A DNA stretch of 64,000 nucleotides, taken from contig NZ_JAFBCZ010000007.1 of assembly GCF_016907925.1 (NCBI RefSeq), forward strand, positions 124,001-188,000, read 5' to 3'. Shown one piece after another: positions 43,176 through 52,363 of this stretch; the first letter of the stretch is position 1; each line of letters opens with the position of its first letter. Under the pieces are notes generated by a model that saw only the letters and a program-made list of their open reading frames with translations, was not told the DNA's origin and searched no databases. Both the position numbers and the translations under genes were made by a program. The DNA comes from Herpetosiphon giganteus. GTDB taxonomy: Bacteria > Chloroflexota > Chloroflexia > Chloroflexales > Herpetosiphonaceae.

Positions 43176-44006
43176 ATCAAAATTCATGATGTCCCACACC
43201 AAGCGCTCTAATTCTTGGTTGACAAAGCCTGCCCCAAACGATTTGGTTGTGCCATCGGCAAGGGTATAGCTTTGATAGCCAATTTCGCCCTCATCTTCAT
43301 TATTGTAGGTTGCCCATTCAACGGCAACAACCTGTTCGGCATGGCATAGCTCAAGCAAGCGTTGGCTCGGGTTGCTGGCTGGCGCAATCAAGGCTGTATC
43401 GAGTTGGAGCGGCGGGTCGAGCAAGCTACAGCAAATTTCATATAAATCCCAATAATTGAGCAGCCAATCATCCCATGGTTCAAGTAATTCGGTACGAATT
43501 TCTTGGGCGAAGCGCTGTGCCATTGCCAAGGCTAGGTGTTGGTTACGAGTTAAGCGGGCTTCAGCAATTTGGGCGATTAAACTTAATAATGGCCATTCTT
43601 GAAGGCTTGCTTCGCGTTGATAGAGCTGGATACATTCGCGATCGTTGCTGAGCCAAAAGTGGGCTTCGAAGATTTGCACTTGATAATCAGCATAAGCGCG
43701 GCGGTCTGCTTTGGCTGCTTTGTGTAATAATTGCTGATAGAGAGTTTGCATCGCTGCCTGATCGCCTGCTAGCCGATACCAATTGATCCGCGCTGCTTCA
43801 TAATTTAGCAGATTAGGCTGTTTCTGCGCGACTTGGCGCAAATAATCAGCGGCCTGCGGTTTACGCAAATAATATAAACAGCGAGCAAAATCTGGTCGGT
43901 TCAAGCCATAAATTTCGCTCTCGGCTTGGGATTGCTTGTATATTCGTTGCGCAGTATCGAGCAAGCGTTGGCGATTTAAGCGCAGGGTCGGATATGCTAA
44001 TTGCAT
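43173..44006 (-). CDS. Unknown protein, truncated by amber codon
   Basis: A 277-residue product from the ATG at 44006 (GGAG 7 bases upstream); the intact form would have 360-odd residues. The N-terminal part (1-55: YPTLRLNRQRLLDTAQRI, ARCLYYLRKPQ) is shared with the 68-residue paralogue at 44518-44724. The middle (about 55-200) is helical and TPR-like. The last 70 residues (NPSQRLLELCHAEQVVAVEW and following) are shared with the 165-residue paralogue. No known family. It belongs to a small minus-strand cluster with the DUF6915-like gene. Confidence 0.65.
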   Translation of the reverse strand: MQLAYPTLRLNRQRLLDTAQRIYKQSQAESEIYGLNRPDFARCLYYLRKPQAADYLRQVAQKQPNLLNYEAARINWYRLAGDQAAMQTLYQQLLHKAAKADRRAYADYQVQIFEAHFWLSNDRECIQLYQREASLQEWPLLSLIAQIAEARLTRNQHLALAMAQRFAQEIRTELLEPWDDWLLNYWDLYEICCSLLDPPLQLDTALIAPASNPSQRLLELCHAEQVVAVEWATYNNEDEGEIGYQSYTLADGTTKSFGAGFVNQELERLVWDIMNFD

Positions 44007-44023
44007 AGGTTCTCCACTCAAAG

Positions 44024-44521
44024 CTAATAACTCTGCTGTGTGCCATTCCAATGCGCCAGATCGACCGCTTGGCGCAGCTCATCGGGCAAATACATCACAT
44101 ACAAATCTTGGTTAACTGGGTGTTGAATGACGGGATGGGGAATTGCACTTGGCTCAAATTCAGCAAAAGCCCGTAAATCTTCATACTCGTAGCTGCTCCA
44201 AAGCATGCCTAAATAGCTGATTTGGGCGGTTTGCACATCAAGCCGATACACTCCATATGGTTGCTGGCCCGCAAAAGCGTTAGACCAATCCTCATTGACT
44301 ACATCCCAAACCAAGCGCTCTAATTCTTGGTTGGCGAGGCCTTGATGAAACGGCGTGCTGCTGCCATCAGCAAAGTGATAGTTACAGAAACCCTCGTCGG
44401 CCTCATCGTTGTTGTTGTAGATTGACCATTCGATCGCGACAATCTGGTGAGCTTGCAATAGCGTGAGTAAGCGTTGGGCGGGATTGGCGCTTGGTTCAAG
44501 CAATGGGCCATCGATGCTCAT
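44024..44521 (-). CDS. Unknown protein, C-terminal half of a split paralogue
   Basis: 165 residues. It matches the C-terminal region of the neighbouring gene (NPAQRLLTLLQAHQIVAIEW against NPSQRLLELCHAEQVVAVEW; LANQELERLVWDVVNEDW against VNQELERLVWDIMNFD) plus the tail that lies beyond the neighbour's amber codon. Its ATG overlaps the stop of the 68-residue frame as ATGA. There is no clear ribosome site, so it depends on coupling. No function is recognised. Confidence 0.65.
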   Translation of the reverse strand: MSIDGPLLEPSANPAQRLLTLLQAHQIVAIEWSIYNNNDEADEGFCNYHFADGSSTPFHQGLANQELERLVWDVVNEDWSNAFAGQQPYGVYRLDVQTAQISYLGMLWSSYEYEDLRAFAEFEPSAIPHPVIQHPVNQDLYVMYLPDELRQAVDLAHWNGTQQSY

Positions 44522-44724
44522 AGGTTGTTTGCTCCCACTGACTTACATTGCTGGGCTTGGTTGGCAGCGTTTGAAAGCATGTTCGCCTTTCGCAAATAGT
44601 ACGCGCTTCGGGCTAGGCCAACGTGCTCATATGTTGCAAGTTGATGCGTAGCTTTCGCTGCGATTTGCTGAAAATGATTGCGTAAACTTTGCTGGTTTAA
44701 GCGCAGAGTGGGATATTCAGGCAT
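44518..44724 (-). CDS. Unknown protein, N-terminal fragment of a split paralogue
   Basis: 68 residues. The first 50 (YPTLRLNQQSLRNHFQQI, LARSAYYLRKAN) match the start of the gene at 43173-44006. About 150 residues of the middle region present in that neighbour are missing between this frame and the next, so an internal deletion probably split an ancestral full-length copy. It may be a remnant or a still-functional two-chain form. Confidence 0.6.
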   Translation of the reverse strand: MPEYPTLRLNQQSLRNHFQQIAAKATHQLATYEHVGLARSAYYLRKANMLSNAANQAQQCKSVGANNL

Positions 44725-44837
44725 AGGTCGTTGCTCTCACTAAATCAATCGACCTAGCTATACCACATGCTTGTGTCAAATGCTGTCACACTGTATGCTA
44801 GCTGCTTAATTACTGAGGATTTAGGGAGGACTATGCA

Positions 44838-45299
44838 ATGCAACGAATTTTAGTTATTTTCGGCTGTTGGCTCTGGTTGAGTGCTTGTGGTGGCAATAGT
44901 CAAACCGTAGTGGTTGCGAATGCAACCCATCAAACCGCCCAACAAGCACCTGAAACAGTGGTGCAATTGTTGGGCGAGTTGAGCGTTAAGCAACGCTATG
45001 CTGAAATTGAGCCATTGTATACGCCCAAAGCACGGACTGGCTTTACGATCAATAATCAACAATCTTTTGCTGCTGGCTATGGCGGGCCATTTCGAGTCCA
45101 TGGGCCAATTTATTCAATGACTCATGAAGCACCTCGCTATATACAGGCCGATTATGCCGCGATCGAAGTTCATTATTTTTTTGATCTTAGTAACACTGTC
45201 TCGCAGACGAGCCAGTTGCTGCTGCAAAAAATCGATGGGCTTTGGTATATTTGCCAACACATTGATCGTGAGCAAGCGATTCCAGCGCGTTGTGAATAG
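44838..45299 (+). CDS. Putative lipoprotein, NTF2-like
   Basis: 153 residues with a lipoprotein signal (MQRILVIFGCWLWLSACGGN, lipobox LSAC). The mature part, with VVQLLGELSVKQRYAEIEPLY near its start and LLLQKIDGLWYICQHIDRE at the end, is the size and pattern of small NTF2-like or DUF4878-type lipoproteins. Function unknown. GGGAGGA precedes the ATG by about 7 bases. A candidate promoter (TTGTGT, 17 bases, TATGCT at about 44796) lies in the divergent gap 44725-44837. Confidence 0.65.
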   Translation: MQRILVIFGCWLWLSACGGNSQTVVVANATHQTAQQAPETVVQLLGELSVKQRYAEIEPLYTPKARTGFTINNQQSFAAGYGGPFRVHGPIYSMTHEAPRYIQADYAAIEVHYFFDLSNTVSQTSQLLLQKIDGLWYICQHIDREQAIPARCE

Positions 45300-45333
45300 C
45301 AGCGCGGCACTGTTTAAACGAGTGCCGCGCTGC
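45299..45333. terminator. Bidirectional terminator between convergent genes
   Basis: A perfect 13-bp stem (GCAGCGCGGCACT at 45299-45311, AGTGCCGCGCTGC at 45321-45333) with the palindromic loop GTTTAAACG starts at the lipoprotein stop and ends 5 bases before the stop of the convergent gene. Confidence 0.75.
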
Positions 45334-45338
45334 AAGCG

Positions 45339-47186
45339 TTATTGGATACTGATGCTTGGCAAGTACACGCGATTTGGCGTACAGCTATCGCTGGCTAAAA
45401 AGGCGATTGCCGATAAGCCTAAAACCGTGCCTTGGCTATTTCGCGCCCGCACTTGGACAAAGCAGTGGGCATTATTAACCACACTCGTGCTGGTTTCAAA
45501 GCTGGTTTTGGGAGTGGTATTTTGCAAACTCAAGCTTGCACTGGTTGGCCCAGTATAAACCTGATAATCGGCGACCTCGGTCGCGCCATTCCAGCTGTAG
45601 TACAAGCTTGTGCTGTTGCCATGGCTTTCGGCCACGAGAGTTGGCGGCCACGTCGGCTGGCCCTGCCATTCGTAGCGTTTGGCTCGATAGCTGACGATTG
45701 GCTCGACCGTGGTTAACTCGAAAACTGGCTGGCCAAGCGCATTAAACTCGGTATAGAGCGTACTTGTGCTGCCCCAGCCAACACCTGTATTACCGTTATC
45801 AAGCCGTTGGGCACTACCCATGGCCACGCCATAGCGATCGGGATTGGTGCGAAAACTCTTGACCAAACGAGCAGTTTTGTTGATTTCATCGAGCTTATAT
45901 TCCATGGCCATTGAGAAGGCATTGGCGCTTGGTGGCAAGCTATTCCAATTGTTGTAGAGCATAATATTGCCATTGGCTAAGCGCCGAATATCGTGCTGAT
46001 GAAAGAAGCGTGGGCTGTTATCGAGAAATTGAAATTGATTGCCCTCGCCCCCAAAACGCCAAATAACCGCTCCCGTTTGGCGATTGATTTTGGTAATTTC
46101 ATCAGTATGGCGGCTGGAGATCAACCAATGGCCATCAGTATCAACTTCAATCGCATTGCCATGAATATAATCAACCGGCGCGCTGCCCGCCAAACTATGG
46201 CTACTATCGCCAACTGGAATATGCTCAGATGAGCGCCACTGAAAAACGACATTGCCCGCCGCATCCAACTCCTGCAGAACTAATTCAGTCAGAATGGCAT
46301 TTTGTTCGCCACCATACGGGCTTAAATCATAAGGAATATTGGCGTAAATCATAAAAATGGCATGATTATCTGGGGTCAATAACAATTCATGGTAATCGAT
46401 TTGATAGCCATTGCCAGCTTGATAGCTTGCAACTTCTTGATAGTGTTGATTGAGCACATGATATTTGAGAGTTGAGCTATCGTAATAGGTAAGCAAATTG
46501 GGGGCAATTTTGCGAAAATCGAGCAAGAAATCGCCAGCCCCTGCTCCATGATGATAAATCGGCGCGCCAGCGTTATCCAGCATCAGCAAATAGCGATTGG
46601 GCGTAACATCGCTGACCCAATCGAATGGGCTAACGAAAATATAGCCAGGTGTGTTGCTGATGGCTAAAGTGACGGTTACTGGCGGAATATTGAAGGGCAC
46701 GGTGCGCAGCATTTGCATGCCGCCTGTTGGCTGGGCTGAGCTAGTTGGTTTGCTAGCTTGTTCGGCGCGGAGTTGTTGGCTAGGCTTTGGTTGTGCGACC
46801 ACACGCTCAACGATGCTAAACGACCATTGTTGTTGATCAAGGGCCGCGATTGTCGGGCTAGTGATGCTGACCCGCACCGTTTCGCCAAATGCAAAAGCTG
46901 TGGTTGGTTGAAAAATGATGGTGCGTTGATCTTCGGCGAGTACGACTTTGCCTTGATGCAATCCGCTCTGCGAGCCGAACACCTGAAAATCAAGCGTTGC
47001 TGCTGCGGCTTTGCTTAAGCGCGGCCCGAGCCGAATTGCAATCGTCGTGCTTGGGTTGACCGTCTTGGCAGATGGCGCTGGATCGCGATATTCGACCATG
47101 GGGGCTGCTTGGGCAGGCTGACGAGAGGGAAAACTGAAACTTAGCATCACGATTAGGATGCAGGCGCATCCAAAAAATTGGCGCAT
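45339..47186 (-). CDS. Secreted arylsulfotransferase-like protein
   Basis: 615 residues from the ATG at 47186; AAGGAG lies 10 bases upstream, and a longer frame would swallow it. A signal peptide (MRQFFGCACILIVMLSFSF, cleavage near AQA) is followed by a Big-like immunoglobulin domain (about 30-130). A beta-propeller of the arylsulfotransferase (ASST) type covers about 155-520. Its landmarks are YDSSTLKYHVLNQHYQEVAS, IDYHELLLTPDNH, DYIHGNAIEVD, SSRHTDEITKINRQTGAVIW, and RFFHQHDIRRLANGN. The conserved histidines of ASST are present. The protein ends with a fibronectin-like stretch and the RVYLPSISIQ tail seen on exported Chloroflexota proteins. The substrate is unknown. Confidence 0.8.
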   Translation of the reverse strand: MRQFFGCACILIVMLSFSFPSRQPAQAAPMVEYRDPAPSAKTVNPSTTIAIRLGPRLSKAAAATLDFQVFGSQSGLHQGKVVLAEDQRTIIFQPTTAFAFGETVRVSITSPTIAALDQQQWSFSIVERVVAQPKPSQQLRAEQASKPTSSAQPTGGMQMLRTVPFNIPPVTVTLAISNTPGYIFVSPFDWVSDVTPNRYLLMLDNAGAPIYHHGAGAGDFLLDFRKIAPNLLTYYDSSTLKYHVLNQHYQEVASYQAGNGYQIDYHELLLTPDNHAIFMIYANIPYDLSPYGGEQNAILTELVLQELDAAGNVVFQWRSSEHIPVGDSSHSLAGSAPVDYIHGNAIEVDTDGHWLISSRHTDEITKINRQTGAVIWRFGGEGNQFQFLDNSPRFFHQHDIRRLANGNIMLYNNWNSLPPSANAFSMAMEYKLDEINKTARLVKSFRTNPDRYGVAMGSAQRLDNGNTGVGWGSTSTLYTEFNALGQPVFELTTVEPIVSYRAKRYEWQGQPTWPPTLVAESHGNSTSLYYSWNGATEVADYQVYTGPTSASLSLQNTTPKTSFETSTSVVNNAHCFVQVRARNSQGTVLGLSAIAFLASDSCTPNRVYLPSISIQ

Positions 47187-47266
47187 TGCTAGCTTTCTCC
47201 TTAGACTAAGCACCCCACAATTGGGCTGCCGTAAGGTTTAAGCGAGCATCAAAGGGCGATGCTCAT

Positions 47267-47298
47267 AAAAAAACAGGGCAGGTTGGGCTGCCCTGTTT
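47267..47298 (-). terminator. Rho-independent terminator of the histidine kinase genes
   Basis: On the minus strand AAACAGGGCAG pairs with CTGCCCTGTTT across a 6-base loop and continues into a T run, starting 5 bases after the kinase stop. The 11-bp stem plus T run is a textbook intrinsic terminator. Confidence 0.85.
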
Positions 47299-47302
47299 GA
47301 AT

Positions 47303-50179
47303 TTATTTGTGTTGGGGAAGGTAGACGTTGAAGGTTGTGCCTTGGCCAATTGCGCTTTGCACCTCGATTGTGCCGCCATGCTCATCGACAATGCTTTTGG
47401 TAATTGCTAGCCCAAGGCCCGTGCCCTCAACCGGCGAATCAATATCGCGCTTGACGCGATAGAAGCGCTCGAAAATATGCGGCAATGAATCTTCGGGAAT
47501 ACCCAAGCCGCTATCTTGAATTTGCACATGCACTTTGGTATCGCCATTGCTCGCTTTGACCAACACCTTGCCGCCTGCTGGCGTGTATTTGATCGCATTC
47601 GAGAGAATGTTGGTAAAAACTTGGCGCATCCGCGATGGATCGGCCAGCAACGGCAAGCTTGGCGGAATTTCTGGCTGGACGCTGATTTGGCCTTGCTTGG
47701 CGCGCAGTTTCAATTCATCGATTACTTCGCGCAGCACCACCGACAAATCAGTTTCTTGCGGCGAAATGCCGATGCCTGCCTCGATTTTGCCCAAATCGAG
47801 CAAATCGCTAATCAAGGCGGTCATTGCGCCAGTGTTGCGAACAACTGCTTGCAAGGCATCGCGCTGCATCTCGTTGACCGTGCCCATATGGCCATCGGCG
47901 ACCAATTGGGCATAGCCTTGAATTGCGGTCAATGGCGATTTAAGGTCGTGCGAAACCATCGAAACAAAGCGGCTCTTGATTTGGTCTAGCTCTTTGAAAT
48001 GGGTAATATCTTGCAGCACAATCACTTGGCCGCCTAACGAGCTGTTTTGCAAGGGCGCGGTGTTCACCGCATAGTAGCGATTGTTGATCGCGATTTCTTT
48101 GCTTTCCTGATCTTCGCGGCGAGCCAAAATTGCCAACATTGGGAAGAAGGTGAGCAATGGTTGGTTGACCAAACGATTATTAGAAACCCCAGCAATTGCG
48201 CCAGCAGCTGGGTTGGCAACCACAATTTGGCCTTCATCAGTCAGCAAAATTCCGTCACTGACCGATTCAATTACCGCTGCCAAGAGCGTGCGCTCCTCGG
48301 AAGCTGTCACATACAGCCGCGCACTTTCCATGGCAACTGCTGCTTGGCCCGCCAAGGCCGTCAAGAGTTGGCGTTCGTAGGCATCGAAGGCATCGCGGCG
48401 CTCATCGGCGGCAATCAACAAGCCGTTAATCCCATCGCCAAGCATCAGCGGCACGCCAATCCAGCTTTCGCCCAATGGCTCTTCGTTATTGACCAAAAGC
48501 TCAATTTGGCTGCCAGCAGAGGTCAACAGCACAGGCTCCTGATCGTTCAGCGCGGCGCTAATTGGCCCAAGCTTCAACAGCGGTTGCTCTTGGCCATTGA
48601 TTAACGAAACCAAGGGCAAGGTTCCGCCTTTATCATCAACATGCAACAGCGCAACCATCGGCGCGGCCAGCATTTCTGCACAGCGATAGGCCACTTTGCG
48701 CGCCACTTCCAGCGGATCAAGCGAGCTAGCCAATTCGCGGCTGGTCGAATTCAAGCCCTCTAAATCAAACACCCGTTGCTCAAGCTCGGCAAACAAATTG
48801 GCATTTTCAATTGCCACCGCTGCCTGAGCCGAAACCGAGCGCACCAACTCCAAATCGGCAGCACTGAAATGATCGATCCGTGGGTGGGTCAAGGTCATCA
48901 CGCCGAGCACTTGATCTTCGCGCAACAGCGGAACCGCCAAAGCCGAACGCACGCGGCCACGAGTTGAGGGCAATTCAACCCAGCGTTTATCAACCCGCAC
49001 ATCGGCGATGCGCGCGGCTTCGCGCTGGCGAAACACCCAGCCCGAAAGCCCCGCTTGCAACAAGGCTGCCGCCACCGATTCAGTCACCGATTGATCCATG
49101 CCATAGCGGGCGACGATGCGCTGAGTGGTGCGGCCATCTTGCGATGAAATGATGATGCTGCCACGCTCTGCATTAACTGCGGCCACCGTGTGTTGAATAA
49201 TCCGCGAAAGCAATTGGTCGGGGTCGAGCGAGCTAGCCAATTCACGACTAATACCATACAGCAAGCGCAAACGGTCGCGCTCTTCTCGCACTGCATTAAA
49301 CAGCCGCGTATTGACCAAGGCCATGCTCAAGGCATTGCCCAAGGAAATTAAAAATGGCGGCGACCAAGCTTGGGTTTTGCGGCTCGAACCAACCAGCACC
49401 AGCGACATCAGCGCTTGTGGGCCTGCATCGAGCGGCAATGCGCCCCAAGCAACTTTGCCGCCGACGCTGCTACAAATGCCTTGCAATAATTCGTAGGGCA
49501 TCTCGGCCAGCCAAGGTGGGCGATCTTCCCACACAATCGTGGCTTTGCTCAATGGGCTGGGGGGAAACAATTCGGCTAATTGTTGAATAAGTTGCTCATT
49601 CAGGCCAACGTGTCGCCATAAATGCCAGCGCATGCCATTTTCGGCAGCGGTGTAGAGCAAGGCAACTTGTGCACCTGTCGATTCGGCAATAGCGCTGAGC
49701 GTTGCATCGGCCATCGCGACCGGCTCCAACGAGCGGCCCATTTGGCGGGCAATCGCGGCAATCGCTGAAAGCTCAGCGGTGCGTTGGCCATCGGCCCGGC
49801 GTTTGGCAACTGCTGCCGAAGCGCGGTTTAAAGCAGCCTGCACGGTTGGCAACGAAAAGGGCTTTAAAATATAATCGTAAGCCCCAAGGCGCAGCGCCCG
49901 AGTGGCACTTTCCAGCGAACCATAACCAGTCATGACGATAATCGGCATGTCTGGGCGATTTTCGCGCACCCATTGCAACACCGTATAGCCATCAACATCA
50001 GGCATGGTGACATCAGTCAGCACGACATCAACGTCGCTTGCTTGGAGCGTGGCAATTCCGGCAGCACCCCCAACCGCAGTGGTAACGCTGTAGCCTTGCC
50101 CTTCCAATAACAACCGCAACTGGCCACTTAAACGTGGCTCGTCATCGACCACCAAGATCTGTAATGGCAACTCATTCAT
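47303..50179 (-). CDS. Receiver-GAF-PAS histidine kinase
   Basis: 958 residues from the ATG at 50179. Domains in order: receiver (1-120; D56 in VVLTDVTMPDVDG, KPF lysine near 104), three GAF-type sensor domains (about 145-300, 310-460, 470-620), PAS (about 625-735, ILLTDEGQIVVANPAAGAI), HisKA with His744 in MVSHDLKSPLTAIQGYAQL, and an HATPase domain (GVLKxN-type N box LSNAIKYTPAG, and GTGLGLAI). An N-terminal receiver on a kinase lets a partner kinase set its activity. Its start overlaps the end of the kinase gene upstream, suggesting that partner. No output regulator is adjacent. Confidence 0.9.
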   Translation of the reverse strand: MNELPLQILVVDDEPRLSGQLRLLLEGQGYSVTTAVGGAAGIATLQASDVDVVLTDVTMPDVDGYTVLQWVRENRPDMPIIVMTGYGSLESATRALRLGAYDYILKPFSLPTVQAALNRASAAVAKRRADGQRTAELSAIAAIARQMGRSLEPVAMADATLSAIAESTGAQVALLYTAAENGMRWHLWRHVGLNEQLIQQLAELFPPSPLSKATIVWEDRPPWLAEMPYELLQGICSSVGGKVAWGALPLDAGPQALMSLVLVGSSRKTQAWSPPFLISLGNALSMALVNTRLFNAVREERDRLRLLYGISRELASSLDPDQLLSRIIQHTVAAVNAERGSIIISSQDGRTTQRIVARYGMDQSVTESVAAALLQAGLSGWVFRQREAARIADVRVDKRWVELPSTRGRVRSALAVPLLREDQVLGVMTLTHPRIDHFSAADLELVRSVSAQAAVAIENANLFAELEQRVFDLEGLNSTSRELASSLDPLEVARKVAYRCAEMLAAPMVALLHVDDKGGTLPLVSLINGQEQPLLKLGPISAALNDQEPVLLTSAGSQIELLVNNEEPLGESWIGVPLMLGDGINGLLIAADERRDAFDAYERQLLTALAGQAAVAMESARLYVTASEERTLLAAVIESVSDGILLTDEGQIVVANPAAGAIAGVSNNRLVNQPLLTFFPMLAILARREDQESKEIAINNRYYAVNTAPLQNSSLGGQVIVLQDITHFKELDQIKSRFVSMVSHDLKSPLTAIQGYAQLVADGHMGTVNEMQRDALQAVVRNTGAMTALISDLLDLGKIEAGIGISPQETDLSVVLREVIDELKLRAKQGQISVQPEIPPSLPLLADPSRMRQVFTNILSNAIKYTPAGGKVLVKASNGDTKVHVQIQDSGLGIPEDSLPHIFERFYRVKRDIDSPVEGTGLGLAITKSIVDEHGGTIEVQSAIGQGTTFNVYLPQHK

Positions 50180-50183
50180 CGGA

Positions 50184-51818
50184 TTAACCAATCAACAATT
50201 CATCGGAATCAAGATCGGGCGATTGGCTGCGCTGGGCGGCAACTGGAATGCGCAAGGTAAAGTTCGAGCCTTTATCCACGGTGCTTTCGACCGAAATTGC
50301 GCCGCCAACTTGTTGCAAAATCCCATACACAACTGAAAGCCCAAGCCCAGTTCCCGTCACACCTTTAGTGCTAAAGAATGGCTCAAAAATACGTTCGCGA
50401 TGTTCAGGCGGAATCCCAATGCCTGTATCTTCAACATTGATGAAAATTTGGCCTTTTTGATGTGCCGAGCGAATGGTCAATTTGCCGCCATCGGGCATCG
50501 CATCAATTGCATTACGCACCAAGTTGATCAGCACTTGCTTACAGGCATCGCTGCTAATATTTGGCGCTGGTAAATCGGTTGCCAATTCTTGATAGAGTTT
50601 AACATTGGCTTTATCAAGTTGCGGCTTGGTAATGTGCATCAATGAAATAATCAAATGATTGAGATCAGGCGGCACACCATCATTATTGGGCTGATAAAAA
50701 TTAACCAGGGTATAGAGCAAGCGCGCAATCCGCGCTACTTCTTCATCCAGCCCTTGCACCAAATCGCCAAGCGCGCTGCCAGGCGTGTGTTGCTGCGCCA
50801 CCAACTCCAAGCCCGAGCGAATAATCGCCAGCGGATTGTTGATTTCGTGGGCTAGCGAAGCCGCCATGCGGCCCATGCCCGACAATTTTTCGGCCTCGAC
50901 CAAGCGGCCTTGGGTTTCGCGCAGTGTGCTGTAGGTGCGGGCGTTATGCAAGGCAATCGAGGCATAGTCGGCGAGCATTTGCATCAAACGCTCATCGCCT
51001 TCGTCGAAATTGCGCCGATGGGTAGTTGCGGCGACAGTCAATACGCCCAAGGCTTCGGTGCCAACCAACAACGGCACCATCAGCACAGCTTGGGCCAAAT
51101 AATTGGCTTGCACGCGAATGCCATCGCGCTCAGAGTTAATCCGAATTGGCTTGTTGGTTTTGATTGTGCGGTTTGCCAACTCATAATCGGTATGTTTGCT
51201 CAGCTCGCGCAAATGCAAGGGATTAATATTATGCGAAGCCCGCACAACCAACTGATTATCATCAATTAATTGGACAAAACCTTCGTCTGCATTCGAAAGA
51301 AAAACCGAGGCCTCAACAATTCGTTCCAATAAATTGCTGGCATCGAGTTGGGCGGTCACAGCCTTACCCACGCGATGCAACACGGTTAATTGGCGCACTT
51401 GGCCTTGTAATTGACCAAGCAAAATTTCTTTTTCACGTTGCAAACGCCACTCGCGCAGCGCCCGATCAATCGCCTGAGCAACATCTTGCGGCTCGAAAGG
51501 CTTGATCAAATAATCGCGCACGCCCATTTTGAAGGCCGTCACGGCAATCCGTTCGGAGCCTTCAGCGGTCATGAGCAAAATTGGCACAGTGTTGCCATCG
51601 GTGCGCAGCTTGCGCAGTAAATCCAACCCTGTGGTATCAGGCAGTTGATAATCGAGCAAAATGAGGTGGGGATGATGCTGGCTGATTGCGTTCAGCCCAT
51701 TTCGCCCAGTTTCAGCCAACACGACCTGATAGCCCAGCGAACGCAATTGAGCCTGAAGTTTCACCCGAATTGCTTCACTATCGTCGATTACTAGAATCGT
51801 TTCTTGACCACTTGCCAT
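50184..51818 (-). CDS. Receiver-GAF histidine kinase (NtrB-like)
   Basis: 544 residues. A receiver (1-120; D56 in LILLDYQLPDTTG, lysine in LIKPFEP), a GAF domain (about 145-310), HisKA with His324 in SLAHEINNPLAIIRSGLEL, and an HATPase domain (LVRNAIDAMPDGG, IPPEHRERIFEPFFSTK, GTGLGLSVVYGI). The HEINNP and FFSTK forms are those of NtrB/PAS-type kinases. The second kinase gene starts within 5 bases of its stop, so both should be made together; the pair likely forms a phosphorelay. Confidence 0.9.
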   Translation of the reverse strand: MASGQETILVIDDSEAIRVKLQAQLRSLGYQVVLAETGRNGLNAISQHHPHLILLDYQLPDTTGLDLLRKLRTDGNTVPILLMTAEGSERIAVTAFKMGVRDYLIKPFEPQDVAQAIDRALREWRLQREKEILLGQLQGQVRQLTVLHRVGKAVTAQLDASNLLERIVEASVFLSNADEGFVQLIDDNQLVVRASHNINPLHLRELSKHTDYELANRTIKTNKPIRINSERDGIRVQANYLAQAVLMVPLLVGTEALGVLTVAATTHRRNFDEGDERLMQMLADYASIALHNARTYSTLRETQGRLVEAEKLSGMGRMAASLAHEINNPLAIIRSGLELVAQQHTPGSALGDLVQGLDEEVARIARLLYTLVNFYQPNNDGVPPDLNHLIISLMHITKPQLDKANVKLYQELATDLPAPNISSDACKQVLINLVRNAIDAMPDGGKLTIRSAHQKGQIFINVEDTGIGIPPEHRERIFEPFFSTKGVTGTGLGLSVVYGILQQVGGAISVESTVDKGSNFTLRIPVAAQRSQSPDLDSDELLIG

Positions 51819-51899
51819 AGGCTCGCCGTTCTACAATGCTCAACAAGGAGATTCTCGCCAAAATCATACGACAGAGAAGCGTAGAACGCAAGGACGGAT

Positions 51900-52330
51900 T
51901 GGCCGAAGGAGATGAGGGATGAAATCAAAAGGCAGAAAGAACATAGAACAGAGAGCATAGAACATATGAAGTTTAATTTAACACAGAGACGCAGAGGCAA
52001 AATGGCTATGGGCTTTGGGCTATCGGCCATGGGTTGGCAACGCGGGCAGGCCCTCACCCCCAGCCCCTCTCCCACTGAACGCGGGCGAGGGGAGTCCCCG
52101 TTTTACTGACCAATTGCGCAAGAACCATGGCATGAAAGCCCCTCGCCCGCGCCACGGGAGAGGGGTTGGGGTGAGGGGATCAGGCGGTGGTTAACGCAAT
52201 GAACCAGTACAGCTATGGGCTATCGGGGATTGGTTTGCAATTCCAACCCATGTTCCGGTAGCCAAAAGCCTTCAGCCTGTAGCCCTTCGTGTTCTTCGTG
52301 CCCTTCGCGGTTTCGAAACTTCCTGACTTC
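51900..52330. repeat. Intergenic mosaic with palindromic element copy 3
   Basis: The 545-base gap 51819-52363 holds no gene. Words present: GATGAGGGATGAA, AGAACATAGAACAGAGAGCA (period 8), ACACAGAGACGCAGAGGC, GGGCTATCGG, CTTCGTGTTCTTCGTGCCC, and CCCTGACCCCTGACCCCTGA. The palindromic element copy 3 covers 52051-52178 with arms CCTCACCCCCAGCCCCTCTC and GAGAGGGGTTGGGGTGAGGG; its core differs from copies 1 and 2 and contains a second inner hairpin half like that at 42211-42250. Confidence 0.8.
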
Positions 52331-52363
52331 TAGCCCCTGACCCCTGACCCCTGATCTCTCGGC

